From positions 1 to 33,813 of the forward strand of contig JAUXQT010000041.1 of the NCBI GenBank assembly GCA_030682135.1: DNA of 33,813 nucleotides, given 5' to 3'. The stretch's first letter is position 1. The number at the start of each line of letters is the position of its first letter. Origin of the DNA: Nitrospirota bacterium (GTDB taxonomy: Bacteria > Nitrospirota > Nitrospiria > Nitrospirales > Nitrospiraceae). Position numbers and translations under genes: made by a program. The notes below the pieces were generated by a model, which did no database searches, was not told the origin of the DNA, and saw only the letters and a list, made by a program, of their open reading frames with translations. Shown here one piece after another: positions 25,701 through 33,238 of this stretch.

Positions 25701-27916
25701 GTGTAATAGTCGACCACATCGGGGATGGTTGCCACAGGCACGCTTTGTCCGAGACTGAGGAGCCAGGCAATTAACCGGTACCAAGATGGCCCGCTGGGCA
25801 CGTTGACACTCGGCGGGATTATCGCTGGGTCAACCCCGAGAGCCTCGAAGAACTTCGAAGCTGGCTCAACGTCGACCGCCATCACGAGCCGGATGAGCTC
25901 ACGGAGCATGCTCGCGCGGTTGGCGAGCAGAAGTCCCGAAGCCCGCGTCAGCAACTCGAGGCTGATCTCCGAGCGAACGAGCGCCAGCAATGCCGCCCGG
26001 CGCCACGAACCATGCGTACCCTCGCAGCTAAGACGTTCAACGAGAGATTGCCAGCGCGTGCTATCGACCGCACGCTCAAGAGCCAGGCGCGCGGCGAGCT
26101 CCACGCCCCTCGCCAAGGCCGCCGAGGCGGGGCGGGTGAGAGGCAGGCGCTCGATCATCGTCGGATCGGAATGAAGCAGGTTGCCGATCGCCCATTCGCG
26201 CAGGACATCATGACGGAACGCGACGCGGTCGTTTCGCAAGTCGCGCAGTGTCTCACTCGCAACCAAGGCATTGACCGGCTGTGCTGGGTGATTACTGACG
26301 TCTAGCGGTCCGGCGTGGGAGAGCGCCACTTCCGCTAGAGCCTTAAGCAGCCTGGCCCGGTCTCTGTGGTCACCGTCGAGTTTGCCATCAGCCGTCTGCC
26401 ACCACTGCTCAGCCATGTCGGCCTCGGTGCGCAGGACTATGGCGTACTCTGGCCGAGTCACAAGTCGCGCGAGGCGAAAAAGGTTCCGGGTCACGTCGCG
26501 TGCCGGGTGAGTATCGGCCAGGAGTGGGGCGAGCCTGGGAGCAGCGTGCCGGATCTCGTCAACTTCAGCGGCGCTTAGTTCGTCGATCATAATAGGCTCG
26601 GCGCGGCCCAAGCGGTCGAGCACGTCAGGCGGTAGCCAACTGGGCTCTTCTACACCGAAGTTGCGCCTCGCGGTCACGATCACTGCGAAGCCTGGGATGC
26701 CCGCTGCTTCCCGGACAAGGTCAACAACGGTTCTCCGCTCTTCATCCTCAAAGAAATCCAGGTTATCGACAAAGAGAACCGCTCCGCCGTCGGCCGCAAG
26801 ATCCGTCAGCAGTTCGCGAGCTGTGCCATCGAACCCGAGCACCGCCCGCATTGCGGCCCACCCCCTTGGCGTACTTCGGCCAGGGCTTAGCACAATGACT
26901 TGGGACTCTGTGGCAACCTGTCCAGCGAAGTGCTTCAGCACGCCAGATTTTCCAACACCCGCGTCACCCCGGATCTCAACATAACGACCGTCGTCAAGAG
27001 CAGCGTGGACGGCCGCGACACGCTCATGTCTGGTCAATATCACGTCGCCGACGTGATCGCTGATATCAGCAAGCGCGTTGCGGGAAGCCTCGGCGAGAAT
27101 CACGCGCGCGGATAAGTAGCGCCGGTCGCCCACAAAGCGAAAAGACTGCCCCCTGAGGTCCTCGATCAGACGATCGCGGATGCGGTCCCCGCCACTGGCC
27201 GCGACCTTCAGCGCGAGGTCAACCAAGCTTGTCCAAAGGTTTCCCGCCCGCTGAGTATCGTCAGGGTGGAGAGCACGGACGGCACGTTCTTTTGCGAGCG
27301 CCTCGGATGCGGAGCCTTGGGCAGTGAAGTCAAATACAAGGATCTGGAGTTTGCGCAGGAGCCGCCAAACGGTCTCGTCATCGTCTGATGACTCCGCATC
27401 GCGCAAATGCGATTTGAAGGTGTGCACGAAGGTGCGCATGTCATCATTGGCGAAGCCCGGTCGGTCGATCCCCGCCCTGAAAGTCGCCGAGTCGCCTAAC
27501 TGTCGTGCCCAAGTCAGAACATCCTGATAAGCGCCATCGATCTTTCGGGATGTTCGGGCCGTTGCAATCGCGAGTTCGTAGCGCGTGGTCCAAAAGTCTG
27601 GCCTCCTTGAAGCCTCGACGATCTGACCAACGACTGCGCGAAATACCCGGTCAGTAGACGCAAATGTGATGCTCCGCTTGACCTGAATCTCGAGAACTGC
27701 GGGAGCGCCACGTAGATCATGGGCGTGCACGATCACGTCATCAAGCGGCCGGCCCTCGGCCGCGCGCTGGAATTCGATGCGGTCGATCGTCGTGCCTGGC
27801 AACCCGCGGGGCTCCGTGCCCGTCAACATGGACAGCAGGTAGTGCGCGCCGACCTGACCCTCGAAATGGCTGCCGGCCGGTCCGCTCGACGCAGGATTGG
27901 TTGTGTTCGCCTTCAC
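22745..27916 (-). CDS. Nuclease-STAND NTPase fusion, Avs-like antiphage candidate
   Basis: 1723 residues. Residues about 15-130 look like a PD-(D/E)XK nuclease of the Mrr/Cap4 type: FEGQVGAHYLLSML (Glu 19), LDDVIVH (Asp 60) and VLEIQVKRS (Glu 76, Gln 78, Lys 80). An NTPase domain follows with Walker A GDAGVGKSG (Lys 323) and Walker B AVLFVDNLDFFED (Asp 384), then a winged-helix-like block (FRHDVLREWAIGNLL). About 1100 helical residues make up the C-terminus, the usual place of the target sensor in STAND proteins. The start GTG at 27916 has GGAGG 9 bases upstream; a TTG at 27934 is in frame. Known Avs proteins bind phage terminase or portal and then cut DNA. Neither the target nor defence activity can be shown here. 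Confidence 0.78.
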   Translation of the reverse strand: MKANTTNPASSGPAGSHFEGQVGAHYLLSMLTGTEPRGLPGTTIDRIEFQRAAEGRPLDDVIVHAHDLRGAPAVLEIQVKRSITFASTDRVFRAVVGQIVEASRRPDFWTTRYELAIATARTSRKIDGAYQDVLTWARQLGDSATFRAGIDRPGFANDDMRTFVHTFKSHLRDAESSDDDETVWRLLRKLQILVFDFTAQGSASEALAKERAVRALHPDDTQRAGNLWTSLVDLALKVAASGGDRIRDRLIEDLRGQSFRFVGDRRYLSARVILAEASRNALADISDHVGDVILTRHERVAAVHAALDDGRYVEIRGDAGVGKSGVLKHFAGQVATESQVIVLSPGRSTPRGWAAMRAVLGFDGTARELLTDLAADGGAVLFVDNLDFFEDEERRTVVDLVREAAGIPGFAVIVTARRNFGVEEPSWLPPDVLDRLGRAEPIMIDELSAAEVDEIRHAAPRLAPLLADTHPARDVTRNLFRLARLVTRPEYAIVLRTEADMAEQWWQTADGKLDGDHRDRARLLKALAEVALSHAGPLDVSNHPAQPVNALVASETLRDLRNDRVAFRHDVLREWAIGNLLHSDPTMIERLPLTRPASAALARGVELAARLALERAVDSTRWQSLVERLSCEGTHGSWRRAALLALVRSEISLELLTRASGLLLANRASMLRELIRLVMAVDVEPASKFFEALGVDPAIIPPSVNVPSGPSWYRLIAWLLSLGQSVPVATIPDVVDYYTAWSIGMGGHDPLTPLIVPWLYRWLTEIEAARHVEHFRDLREPFNGELDRERTASLESDLRTVFLAFCHRTPELAGEYLRSLSQRHHRPENVIRSILKFRGSLAQSAPAELAELTVAALIAEQHRDEKDDHHGMRGPFTHHDLDFVSAPPAQGPFFELLTHAPQNGLSLVRQLVDRAIAYYSKGRKYGTDSIIIAFPEGERVFPWMRSYAWSREGAGRNCVTSALMALEAWAHRRIETGESVETVLADVLGPPGSPAAFLLVAVDLLLSHWPKSREAAVPFVACPELLSLDRERQLRDNVEYPDLFGLRALEKEPVGVVSLDSLKKRPSRRASLEALLNKYAVGRPEELREALNTLLRRAAERLGPPDNQSNFRDPAFMLVHAINRVDPSNWREVSLPLSDGTQRAAHEYVPPETERQHLAALQDASEGRWEDANMQAGVMLALEDPSRSSAQFAAAAVEWAQRVTAAPKNADAEEDKDEDWMQEHAVVSTATIVMRDGDAELRAKHQAWAHGLFAQALRTKEDPVHRFRSGLRFNPVAIAFVGMIHALKDRAATEDVRSLLQVVTREEPAAAHGFGVAFTTLAAIDERLLRAVLRCAFAACIRPHRKWGVPEEEVAARVDPQRKRVQKAVEAELAWLGDHRSEPDWPAFPIEAPRLRRHIRLRGGRVERDEPVKRRSRSEEYADHQAAAVWLVQCRSLVDMGKRPWLREMARAYAGWTAEANGAGLDPTEDVENPPREWNDAYFELLARCLPGLLLPEIEQLALDPIGSLPDTSFYDILPSFLRSGDIAYFNDRALEESVAVGVHSKVAGRLMASAGWKRLRGQRGGSIETHIGPAIAVVFFNDYGIGQPPRCYLPPVCIDRLPPFIPVLEKLVESGPSLFLALVTLNLLEVSLRSTHLPFMVTAAKAWIRSYPQDTEFWVDYGIGRRFCLWLGQIHQAEPARLKNDVAVGSDVDQLLAALVGLGVPEAKRLEEALARVSENRA

Positions 27917-28045
27917 CAGTTTTGGCCTCCACAATCACTGGTCGCCCTTGAAGAGTTTTCTCTCAGCGCGCTTCTTCGCGACCAATGCACACGTCGTTGG
28001 ACCTGCAGAAAACTATTGTGCACAAGAGAAACCGGTCCCGCAGAA

Positions 28046-28080
28046 TGCTCAAAAAGGCCGTTCAGCAAGACCGCAGCGAG
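28046..28080. repeat. Partial arm of the palindromic repeat family
   Basis: TGCTCAAAAAGGCCGTTCAG followed by CAAGACCGCAGCGAG matches the left arm of the element at 28265 (TGCTCAAAAAGTTCGTCCAG, CAAGGCCGCAGCGAG) in the same orientation. The rest of that element is absent here. Confidence 0.6.
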
Positions 28081-28126
28081 CAACCATAGATGGTCTCCTT
28101 CCAAGCTTGCTCGTGTACGTTTCCTA

Positions 28127-28219
28127 GGATGGCCCAGCTGAGTCCCCCACTGCGCGCGTCCAACGAGGGCTTTCTCAAGCCGCGCGTTGCGCGAGCACAG
28201 GGGACTCGCCGGGTCATCC
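28127..28219. repeat. Long imperfect palindrome
   Basis: The left arm 28127-28147 (GGATGGCCCAGCTGAGTCCC) pairs with the right arm 28200-28219 (GGGGACTCGCCGGGTCATCC). It includes a perfect GAGTCCCC/GGGGACTC stem. The loop is GC-rich with further CGCG pairing. It has no sequence match to the other repeats apart from position. Confidence 0.55.
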
Positions 28220-28264
28220 CCCTCCGCGCCGCAGCAAGGGGAAGTGCTGCTCCATCTTGCAGGA

Positions 28265-28412
28265 TGCTCAAAAAGTTCGTCCAGCAAGGCCGCAGCGAGT
28301 GAAGACCGGAGGCGTACCCTCAGGGGTACGTTGAGGATCTGAACGACGCGACCTGCCTGCGCGAAGCCGCTTCGGCGAAGGCAGGGAACGAAGCTGGCGG
28401 ACTTTTTCAGCA
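28265..28412. repeat. Palindromic intergenic repeat, copy 3 (inverted orientation)
   Basis: 148 bases with ends TGCTCAAAAAGTTCGTCCAG and CTGGCGGACTTTTTCAGCA. Read on the minus strand, its centre is ATCCTCAACGTACCCC, one base, then GAGGGTACGCCTCCGG, which matches copies 1 and 2 with one difference. The outer arms differ from those copies but keep the same plan. It begins about 10 bases after the stop of the TPR gene. Confidence 0.8.
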
Positions 28413-28421
28413 TTCCTGCTG

Positions 28422-29459
28422 CTAATCCGCCATTTGGCCTTCCTGGAATAGCTGATTGAGAATCGCGTTTTTTCGTTCGGGGTCTTTGTAGAACTTGAGC
28501 GCCTTGGCGAAGTTGTCCAGCGCGCTCTCGCGCTTTCCCTTTTGGGAATAGTATTCGGCGATGCCGTGGTAGGCCCGAGGGTCTTGATCGTTGGCCTTGA
28601 GGGCGCGATTGAAGGATTCGTAAGCGGCCTGCATATGTTGTCTGCCCAGCGCCATCCAGCCGATCGCCGAATGGGCCGGACCGAAGTTCGGATCGGCGAC
28701 GAGGGCCGCGTCATATTCTTTGAGTGCCAGATCCAGACGGCCCTTCGTTTCGTAATGGTTGCCCAGCGCGAAATGCACGGCTGCGTCCTTGGGGTTCAGG
28801 CGCAAGGCTTCTTTGTAGGACTGCAAGGCCGGCTCGAACTTGCCCTGCTCGGCCAGCGCGCAGGCGAGGTTGGCATGGGCCACCGAGTCGTTGGGATGGA
28901 GCTTGATCACTTCGCGATATTGGGGGATCGCCATCTCCAACCGGCCCTGCTCTTGATAGGCCACGCCCAGGTTGGTCCGCGCCGGCGCATAGGAGGGATC
29001 CAGCCGGACTGCTTCGCGATATTCTTTGATGGCCATTTCGAGATGGTCGGCCCGCTCATGGATCTGCGCGACAAAATAATGGGGGTAGGCGGATTGTGGC
29101 GCGAGCTTGATCGATTCCTTGTGCGACGCGATCGACTGTTCGGATTGGCCTGACTGGGCCAGAAACAGGCCCATCACGAGATGGGCGTTGGCCTGTTCCG
29201 GCTGGCGCGCGACAAATCCTTCGATCCATGTTTTGACCAGGGCGATGTCTTCCGGTTCCTGTAAACACTTCGAATGGGTATTCCAGGCTTCGGCAAACTC
29301 ACCGCGCAACAAATAGATGACGTTCAAAGCGAAATGGGGCCGCGGATCCCGCACTGTGTCGGTGGCGGAATGGCGGGCCCAGGCCAAGGCGGCAGACAGG
29401 GCCTGATCCCATTGGCCTTCCAGCAGGGTCGTTTCACATGATGCTTGGTAGTCGGTCAT
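28422..29459 (-). CDS. Tetratricopeptide repeat protein
   Basis: 345 residues made mostly of 34-residue TPR units from about residue 90 to 330. Typical turns are AIKEYREAVRLDPSYAPA, AIPQYREVIKLHPNDSVA, ALQSYKEALRLNPKDAAV and ALKEYDAALVADPNFGPA. No signal peptide or membrane segment is seen, so it is a cytosolic scaffold or adaptor. The N-terminal 90 residues also look helical (degenerate TPRs). It starts 18 bases after the ThyX-like gene, so both share a transcript that would end at the palindromic repeat downstream. The partner protein is unknown. Confidence 0.88.
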   Translation of the reverse strand: MTDYQASCETTLLEGQWDQALSAALAWARHSATDTVRDPRPHFALNVIYLLRGEFAEAWNTHSKCLQEPEDIALVKTWIEGFVARQPEQANAHLVMGLFLAQSGQSEQSIASHKESIKLAPQSAYPHYFVAQIHERADHLEMAIKEYREAVRLDPSYAPARTNLGVAYQEQGRLEMAIPQYREVIKLHPNDSVAHANLACALAEQGKFEPALQSYKEALRLNPKDAAVHFALGNHYETKGRLDLALKEYDAALVADPNFGPAHSAIGWMALGRQHMQAAYESFNRALKANDQDPRAYHGIAEYYSQKGKRESALDNFAKALKFYKDPERKNAILNQLFQEGQMAD

Positions 29460-29477
29460 CGGGGTCGATCGTCTGCG

Positions 29478-30962
29478 TTATCTGGTGAGGGTATCTTCAA
29501 TATCCGGCGAGGTGGCTTGGATGCGATCCCCGAGTGCAGGATACCGCGCTGCGATTTTTTGCTTCATCAGCCAGGCGATGGTCCGGTACGACCAGTGGCC
29601 CTTCACGCCGGATCGGAGCTTCGCGATGTATTCGGCTTCGGCATAGTCCATCTTGAAGAGGCAGCGCACCTTGAAGCCGAACGGAGTGGCGTAGAGCGAA
29701 CCCTCCGCGCTGGTTTTCTTGAGCTGCTCGATGTCCGAACGGACCGCATCCATGGCCTGGCGATATTCGTGATCCAATCCCGCTTGCACGAGCGGCGGCG
29801 GCACTTCATAGCCATGCAGGGTCGTGAAGTTCTGTTGGATCTGCTGACAGCGCCGGTGCCGGTGCATGTCGCGCCAGCCGCCGATGTCCATGAGCACGTC
29901 GAACGTGAAGGCGTAGCCGCTGCGGAATTCTTTGATGAGTTCGTCGTAGGGGCCGCGCGCGCTCATCGCCACGTCGATCGTTTCCTGTTTCTGCTTCTCG
30001 GTCCAGCTACGGACGACCGCGAGGATGTTCCGATAGGGAGCATGCGACACACGGTAGAGCAAGGTGGTGACGATTTCGTCCAGGGGATCGTGGGACTCGA
30101 TGAGTTCGACCGGCTCCTGCGCGCCCCAGGTCGCCGGTTGGTCCAATCCGGTTCCTTGGAGGGCCTCTTTCGCATAACGGGCAAGGTCGAGGTAGACGGA
30201 AGCCTGATAGTCGTTCGCCTTGGCATGGCGCGCGAGCGTGGGCGCCAGCGGTTCTTGTGCGCCGGTCTGGCCGGACAACTCGCCCCACACATTTACGGGG
30301 GACCGCTGACAGGCATCCTTGAGTTCGTCGCCGATCGAACGCAGTTCGGGTAGTTGCGACGACAAGAGTCTGGTGATTTGTTTTTCCAACGTTCTGATGC
30401 TGACGACTTGCCCGACGTTCGTCTTGGCCGCAAGGGGCAGGAGGTACCGGGTCACGTCGAAGGCGCGCGCGGCAATGGTCCGTTGGTAATCGGCTTGCTT
30501 CATCGACTCAGGGCGCGGCTCGCGCTCCGAAATAAACTGGGTCAAGGGTTGATGCAGGAGCCGATAGATCTCGGCAAGGCTGCGGAGAATGCCATGGTAG
30601 GTGCCCTCGGTCTCGGACCCTCGAATGGAATCAGGCACGTACCAGCCGCCGGACGCGAAGTTCTGATAACGACTCGATTTCGCTTGGCCGTCCCACAGAG
30701 GCTCGTCTTCGAGCCGGATCGCGGCGAGTTCGGAGATGTCCTCGAAGCAGATGATGACATGGCCGAGATCGGCGATGGAGGCATGGCCATAGTCGAAATA
30801 GAACTGGTCCCAGAATTTTTCAGAGGAATGGCCATGCACCCAACGGAGACTGTCCTCAATGGTGTCGGGCGAGCGGCTATAACGGGCCAGCGCATAGGCG
30901 GATTTCTCGGGCGGCATAGGCGCCAGCGCGATGACTCGACGGGTTGGTTGATCGATACTCAT
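29478..30962 (-). CDS. Duplicated ThyX-like protein (FAD-dependent thymidylate synthase family)
   Basis: 494 residues, about twice the usual ThyX length of 220-250. Two ThyX-like halves are visible. The first has FYFDYGHASIADLGHVIICF (51-70) and QAKSSRYQNF (93-102); the second has EEFRSGYAF-like EFRSGYAFTFDVLMDIG (345-361) and MHRHRRCQQIQQNF (366-379). The ThyX signature RHRxxSxxxxSxR is divided: the first half keeps SSRY but lost RHR, the second keeps RHR (368-370) but lost the Ser/Arg part. True ThyX makes dTMP from dUMP with FAD and methylene-tetrahydrofolate. Whether this form does is uncertain. CAGGGA precedes the ATG at 30962. Confidence 0.8.
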   Translation of the reverse strand: MSIDQPTRRVIALAPMPPEKSAYALARYSRSPDTIEDSLRWVHGHSSEKFWDQFYFDYGHASIADLGHVIICFEDISELAAIRLEDEPLWDGQAKSSRYQNFASGGWYVPDSIRGSETEGTYHGILRSLAEIYRLLHQPLTQFISEREPRPESMKQADYQRTIAARAFDVTRYLLPLAAKTNVGQVVSIRTLEKQITRLLSSQLPELRSIGDELKDACQRSPVNVWGELSGQTGAQEPLAPTLARHAKANDYQASVYLDLARYAKEALQGTGLDQPATWGAQEPVELIESHDPLDEIVTTLLYRVSHAPYRNILAVVRSWTEKQKQETIDVAMSARGPYDELIKEFRSGYAFTFDVLMDIGGWRDMHRHRRCQQIQQNFTTLHGYEVPPPLVQAGLDHEYRQAMDAVRSDIEQLKKTSAEGSLYATPFGFKVRCLFKMDYAEAEYIAKLRSGVKGHWSYRTIAWLMKQKIAARYPALGDRIQATSPDIEDTLTR

Positions 30963-30994
30963 GAGACGTTCCCTGACATAAACATAGGCCGCGA

Positions 30995-31023
30995 ACTATA
31001 CGCCCGCGCGGCAGTCGGTGCAA
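30995..31023 (-). promoter_or_regulatory. Promoter of the thyX-like/TPR operon
   Basis: On the minus strand TTGCAC (31023-31018), a 17-base spacer and TATAGT (31000-30995) form a good sigma-70 promoter. It would give a leader of about 26 bases. Confidence 0.65.
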
Positions 31024-31111
31024 GAAGGCGTGACGTCATACGTGAAGCAGCAACATATCTGGTCTTGCGAGCAACGCTTCACGGTCGACGAACGACCCTC
31101 TTCGGCCTGCG

Positions 31112-31140
31112 TTGACTTGCCTGCAACCCGCCGTTATAGT
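31112..31140 (+). promoter_or_regulatory. Promoter of hisS
   Basis: TTGACT (31112-31117), a 17-base spacer and TATAGT (31135-31140). Transcription should start near 31147, only about 22 bases before the ATG at 31169, and the leader has no clear Shine-Dalgarno. Confidence 0.7.
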
Positions 31141-31168
31141 CCCGAATCTTTCACGATAGTTGCTGATT

Positions 31169-32434
31169 ATGGACATCATCAAAGCCATCAAGGGCGTTAA
31201 AGATATTCTTCCGGAGGAGACTCCCCGGTGGCGTTTCATCGAAGATGCCGCGCGGCGCTGGGCGCTGGCCTACGGATATCAAGAGATCCGGATCCCCATC
31301 TTCGAACTCACGGCGCTCTTCGCCCGCAGTATCGGCGCGGCCACGGACATCGTGGAAAAAGAGATGTATACCTTCCCTGACCGGGACGGGACCTCGCTGA
31401 CGCTGCGCCCGGAAGGCACAGCTGGAACGGTCCGCGCTTTCATCGAACACAATCGTGCGGCCGAGCCGCTTCCGCAAAAGTATTTTTATATCGGTCCGAT
31501 GTTCCGCCATGAGCGGCCGCAGGCAGGACGTCTCCGGCAGTTTCACCAATTCGGAGTCGAGTCGTTCGGCACGGCGGATCCTCGCGTCGATGTCGAGGCG
31601 ATTGCGCTGCTCTGGCGGCTGCTGTCGGATCTTGGCCTGCCAGACCTGACGCTGGAGATCAATAGTCTTGGGGGTACCGGCGACCGCGCCGCCTACAAAC
31701 CGATCTTGCTCGCCTTTCTCTCGCAGCACGAAGCCAGCCTCTGTGCCAACTGCCGGCGCCGCATGGAGACGAACCCGTTACGCGTATTGGACTGCAAGAT
31801 CCCGGACTGCCGAGCGGCGACTGAATCGGCGCCAAAACTCACCGAACATCTTTCTCCCGAGGCTCGAGCCCATTTCGACCAGGTTCTGGCCGGTCTCACA
31901 GCCATCGGCGTCCCCTACCAGTTGAATCCTCGTCTGGTGCGGGGGCTCGACTACTATTGTTTGACGAGTTTTGAAATTACCTCGACCCACTTGGGCGCTC
32001 AGAACGCGGTCGGTGCAGGAGGCCGCTACGACGGATTGGTGGAGACGCTGGGCGGTCCCTCTGTTCCCGCTATTGGATTTGCGGTCGGGCTTGAGCGTGT
32101 GTCGTTGATGCTTCCGGAGACTGCCTCGTCCTCGTTACATGAATTACTCTATTATGTCGCGGCCTTCGGTGAGGCGGGAACGAAGCTTGGACTGGTGCTC
32201 CTGGACGAACTCCGTCGAGTCGGACTGTCTGCCCAATGTGACTATCGTGCCGCCACCCTTAAAGCTCATCTTCGCCAAGCGGATCGCTCGAAGTGCCGCT
32301 ATGCCATTCTTCTGGGCGACGATGAAGCCAGTCGCGGTGCGGTCATTCTCCGTAACCTCGAGACGAAGGCGCAAGAAGAACTCCCCCTCGCAGGTCTCGC
32401 CTCTCTCCTCAAGTCCCGCAATCTCGCCGGATAG
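31169..32434 (+). CDS. hisS: Histidine--tRNA ligase
   Basis: 421 residues, normal length. It charges tRNA-His with histidine in the cytosol and works as a dimer. Class II motifs are in order: motif 1 region near YQEIRIPIFELTALF, TLRPEGTAGTVRAF, motif 2 YIGPMFRHERPQAGRLRQFH, the histidine-binding blocks LVRGLDYYCLTSFEI and GAGGRYDGLVE, and motif 3 AIGFAVGLERV. The C-terminal anticodon-binding domain follows from about 325. I chose ATG at 31169, which begins MDIIKAIKGVKDILPEE as usual; a TTG nine bases upstream is in frame. A good promoter lies 29-57 bases upstream, divergent from the thyX-like operon. Confidence 0.97.
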   Translation: MDIIKAIKGVKDILPEETPRWRFIEDAARRWALAYGYQEIRIPIFELTALFARSIGAATDIVEKEMYTFPDRDGTSLTLRPEGTAGTVRAFIEHNRAAEPLPQKYFYIGPMFRHERPQAGRLRQFHQFGVESFGTADPRVDVEAIALLWRLLSDLGLPDLTLEINSLGGTGDRAAYKPILLAFLSQHEASLCANCRRRMETNPLRVLDCKIPDCRAATESAPKLTEHLSPEARAHFDQVLAGLTAIGVPYQLNPRLVRGLDYYCLTSFEITSTHLGAQNAVGAGGRYDGLVETLGGPSVPAIGFAVGLERVSLMLPETASSSLHELLYYVAAFGEAGTKLGLVLLDELRRVGLSAQCDYRAATLKAHLRQADRSKCRYAILLGDDEASRGAVILRNLETKAQEELPLAGLASLLKSRNLAG

Positions 32435-32443
32435 ATATCCACA
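32435..32443 (+). promoter_or_regulatory. DnaA-box-like site after hisS
   Basis: ATATCCACA differs from the consensus TTATCCACA at one base. It begins immediately after the hisS stop codon. A single site is weak evidence by itself. Confidence 0.35.
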
Positions 32444-32537
32444 TTTTCCGTCTTGACTTTGTTTGGAAAAACTCGTAGTCTCGCCCAGAAGCTCATTCGT
32501 AAGCAATTGATTGTATTGATCTCTTTAGTGGATTACT

Positions 32538-32858
32538 ATGGCGGCTCGCAAGCTGGGTCTCTTGTTATCCACAGCCCCTTCCCATCCTAGCGTTGAGACC
32601 GTCGTCCAACTGGCTCAGGCTGCTTTACGCCGGGGAGTCGAGGTCTATCTCTATCTCATCGATGAAGGGGTGAAGAGCGCGATCGATCAGCGTTATATCG
32701 GCTTGATCGATGCCGGTGTGAAGATGTCCGTCTGCGCCTATGGTTGTCAGCAACATGGCGTACCCACAGCCTCGGTCGATTCGAGGGTCTCGTTATCAGG
32801 GTTAGTCGTGTTGTCCGGAATTATCGATGGGTGCGATCGCTTTCTCGCGTTTACATAG
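32538..32858 (+). CDS. DsrE/TusD-like sulfur-carrier family protein
   Basis: 106 residues. The fold pattern of the DsrE family is visible: LGLLLSTAPSHPSVETVVQL (first strand and helix), GVEVYLYLIDEGVKS, and KMSVCAYGCQQHGV with two cysteines (CAYGC) at the place where DsrE/TusD proteins carry their persulfide Cys. GTGGA precedes the ATG. A perfect DnaA box TTATCCACA lies inside the gene at 32565-32573. In DsrEFH/TusBCD the three subunits pass sulfur as a persulfide. Together with the next two genes this makes an E-F-H-like set. Confidence 0.8.
   Translation: MAARKLGLLLSTAPSHPSVETVVQLAQAALRRGVEVYLYLIDEGVKSAIDQRYIGLIDAGVKMSVCAYGCQQHGVPTASVDSRVSLSGLVVLSGIIDGCDRFLAFT
32565..32573 (+). promoter_or_regulatory. 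DnaA box inside the DsrE-like gene
   Basis: Perfect consensus TTATCCACA. It may belong to a spread-out DnaA-binding zone near the origin, or be chance inside coding sequence. Confidence 0.4.
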
Positions 32859-32880
32859 TCTTCACTGCCGTTGATGTTTT

Positions 32881-33222
32881 ATGTCTAAACGCATCGCTGT
32901 CGTCATTTCAGAAGATCCTTGTGTGACCGCTCGTCCTGTTGAGGCCCTTCGGATTGCGTTGGGCCTCTGTGCAGGGGATCATGAGACGACCGTCGTGCTG
33001 CTCGGGCAAGCTCCCAAGCTTCTGAGGGAGGATACAGACGAGATCATCGATGTCGATATCCTTGAAAAGTATCTTCCTTCGTTTAAACATCTTTCTGTCC
33101 CCTTTGTCGTCGAGTCCGGGACGGCAATGGATGACTGGTCCGATAATTTCTCGGTGACGACTCGTACGGCAGATGAAATCAGGCAGTTGATTCAAACTGT
33201 CGATAGAAGTCTCATTTTTTAG
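32881..33222 (+). CDS. DsrF/TusC-like protein
   Basis: 113 residues, 22 bases after the DsrE-like gene. It begins MSKRIAVVISEDPCVTARPV, then EALRIALGLCAGDHETTVVLLG, here shortened to LRIALGLCAGDHETTVVL, which is the strand-helix-strand pattern of DsrF/TusC. The middle FKHLSVPFVVESG and end TRTADEIRQLIQTVDRSLIF fit the family as well. DsrF/TusC subunits have no catalytic Cys and serve as structural partners; the two cysteines here (14 and about 30) are not in a known active position. Confidence 0.75.
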   Translation: MSKRIAVVISEDPCVTARPVEALRIALGLCAGDHETTVVLLGQAPKLLREDTDEIIDVDILEKYLPSFKHLSVPFVVESGTAMDDWSDNFSVTTRTADEIRQLIQTVDRSLIF

Positions 33223-33238
33223 AGAGTTTCAGTGTTCT

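Larger units (their letters stand above)
27917..28421. other. Gene-free stretch of 505 bases filled with palindromic repeats
   Basis: It holds the 5' leader of the nuclease-STAND gene (27917-28045, no convincing promoter seen), a partial repeat arm (28046-28080), a separate long imperfect palindrome (28127-28219) and the third full repeat (28265-28412). No coding frame is credible. Confidence 0.6.

Noticed and set aside
28046-28412. Insertion sequence ends
   Set aside because: The repeats are palindromic, short and not paired with any transposase gene in the window, so an IS element cannot be supported.
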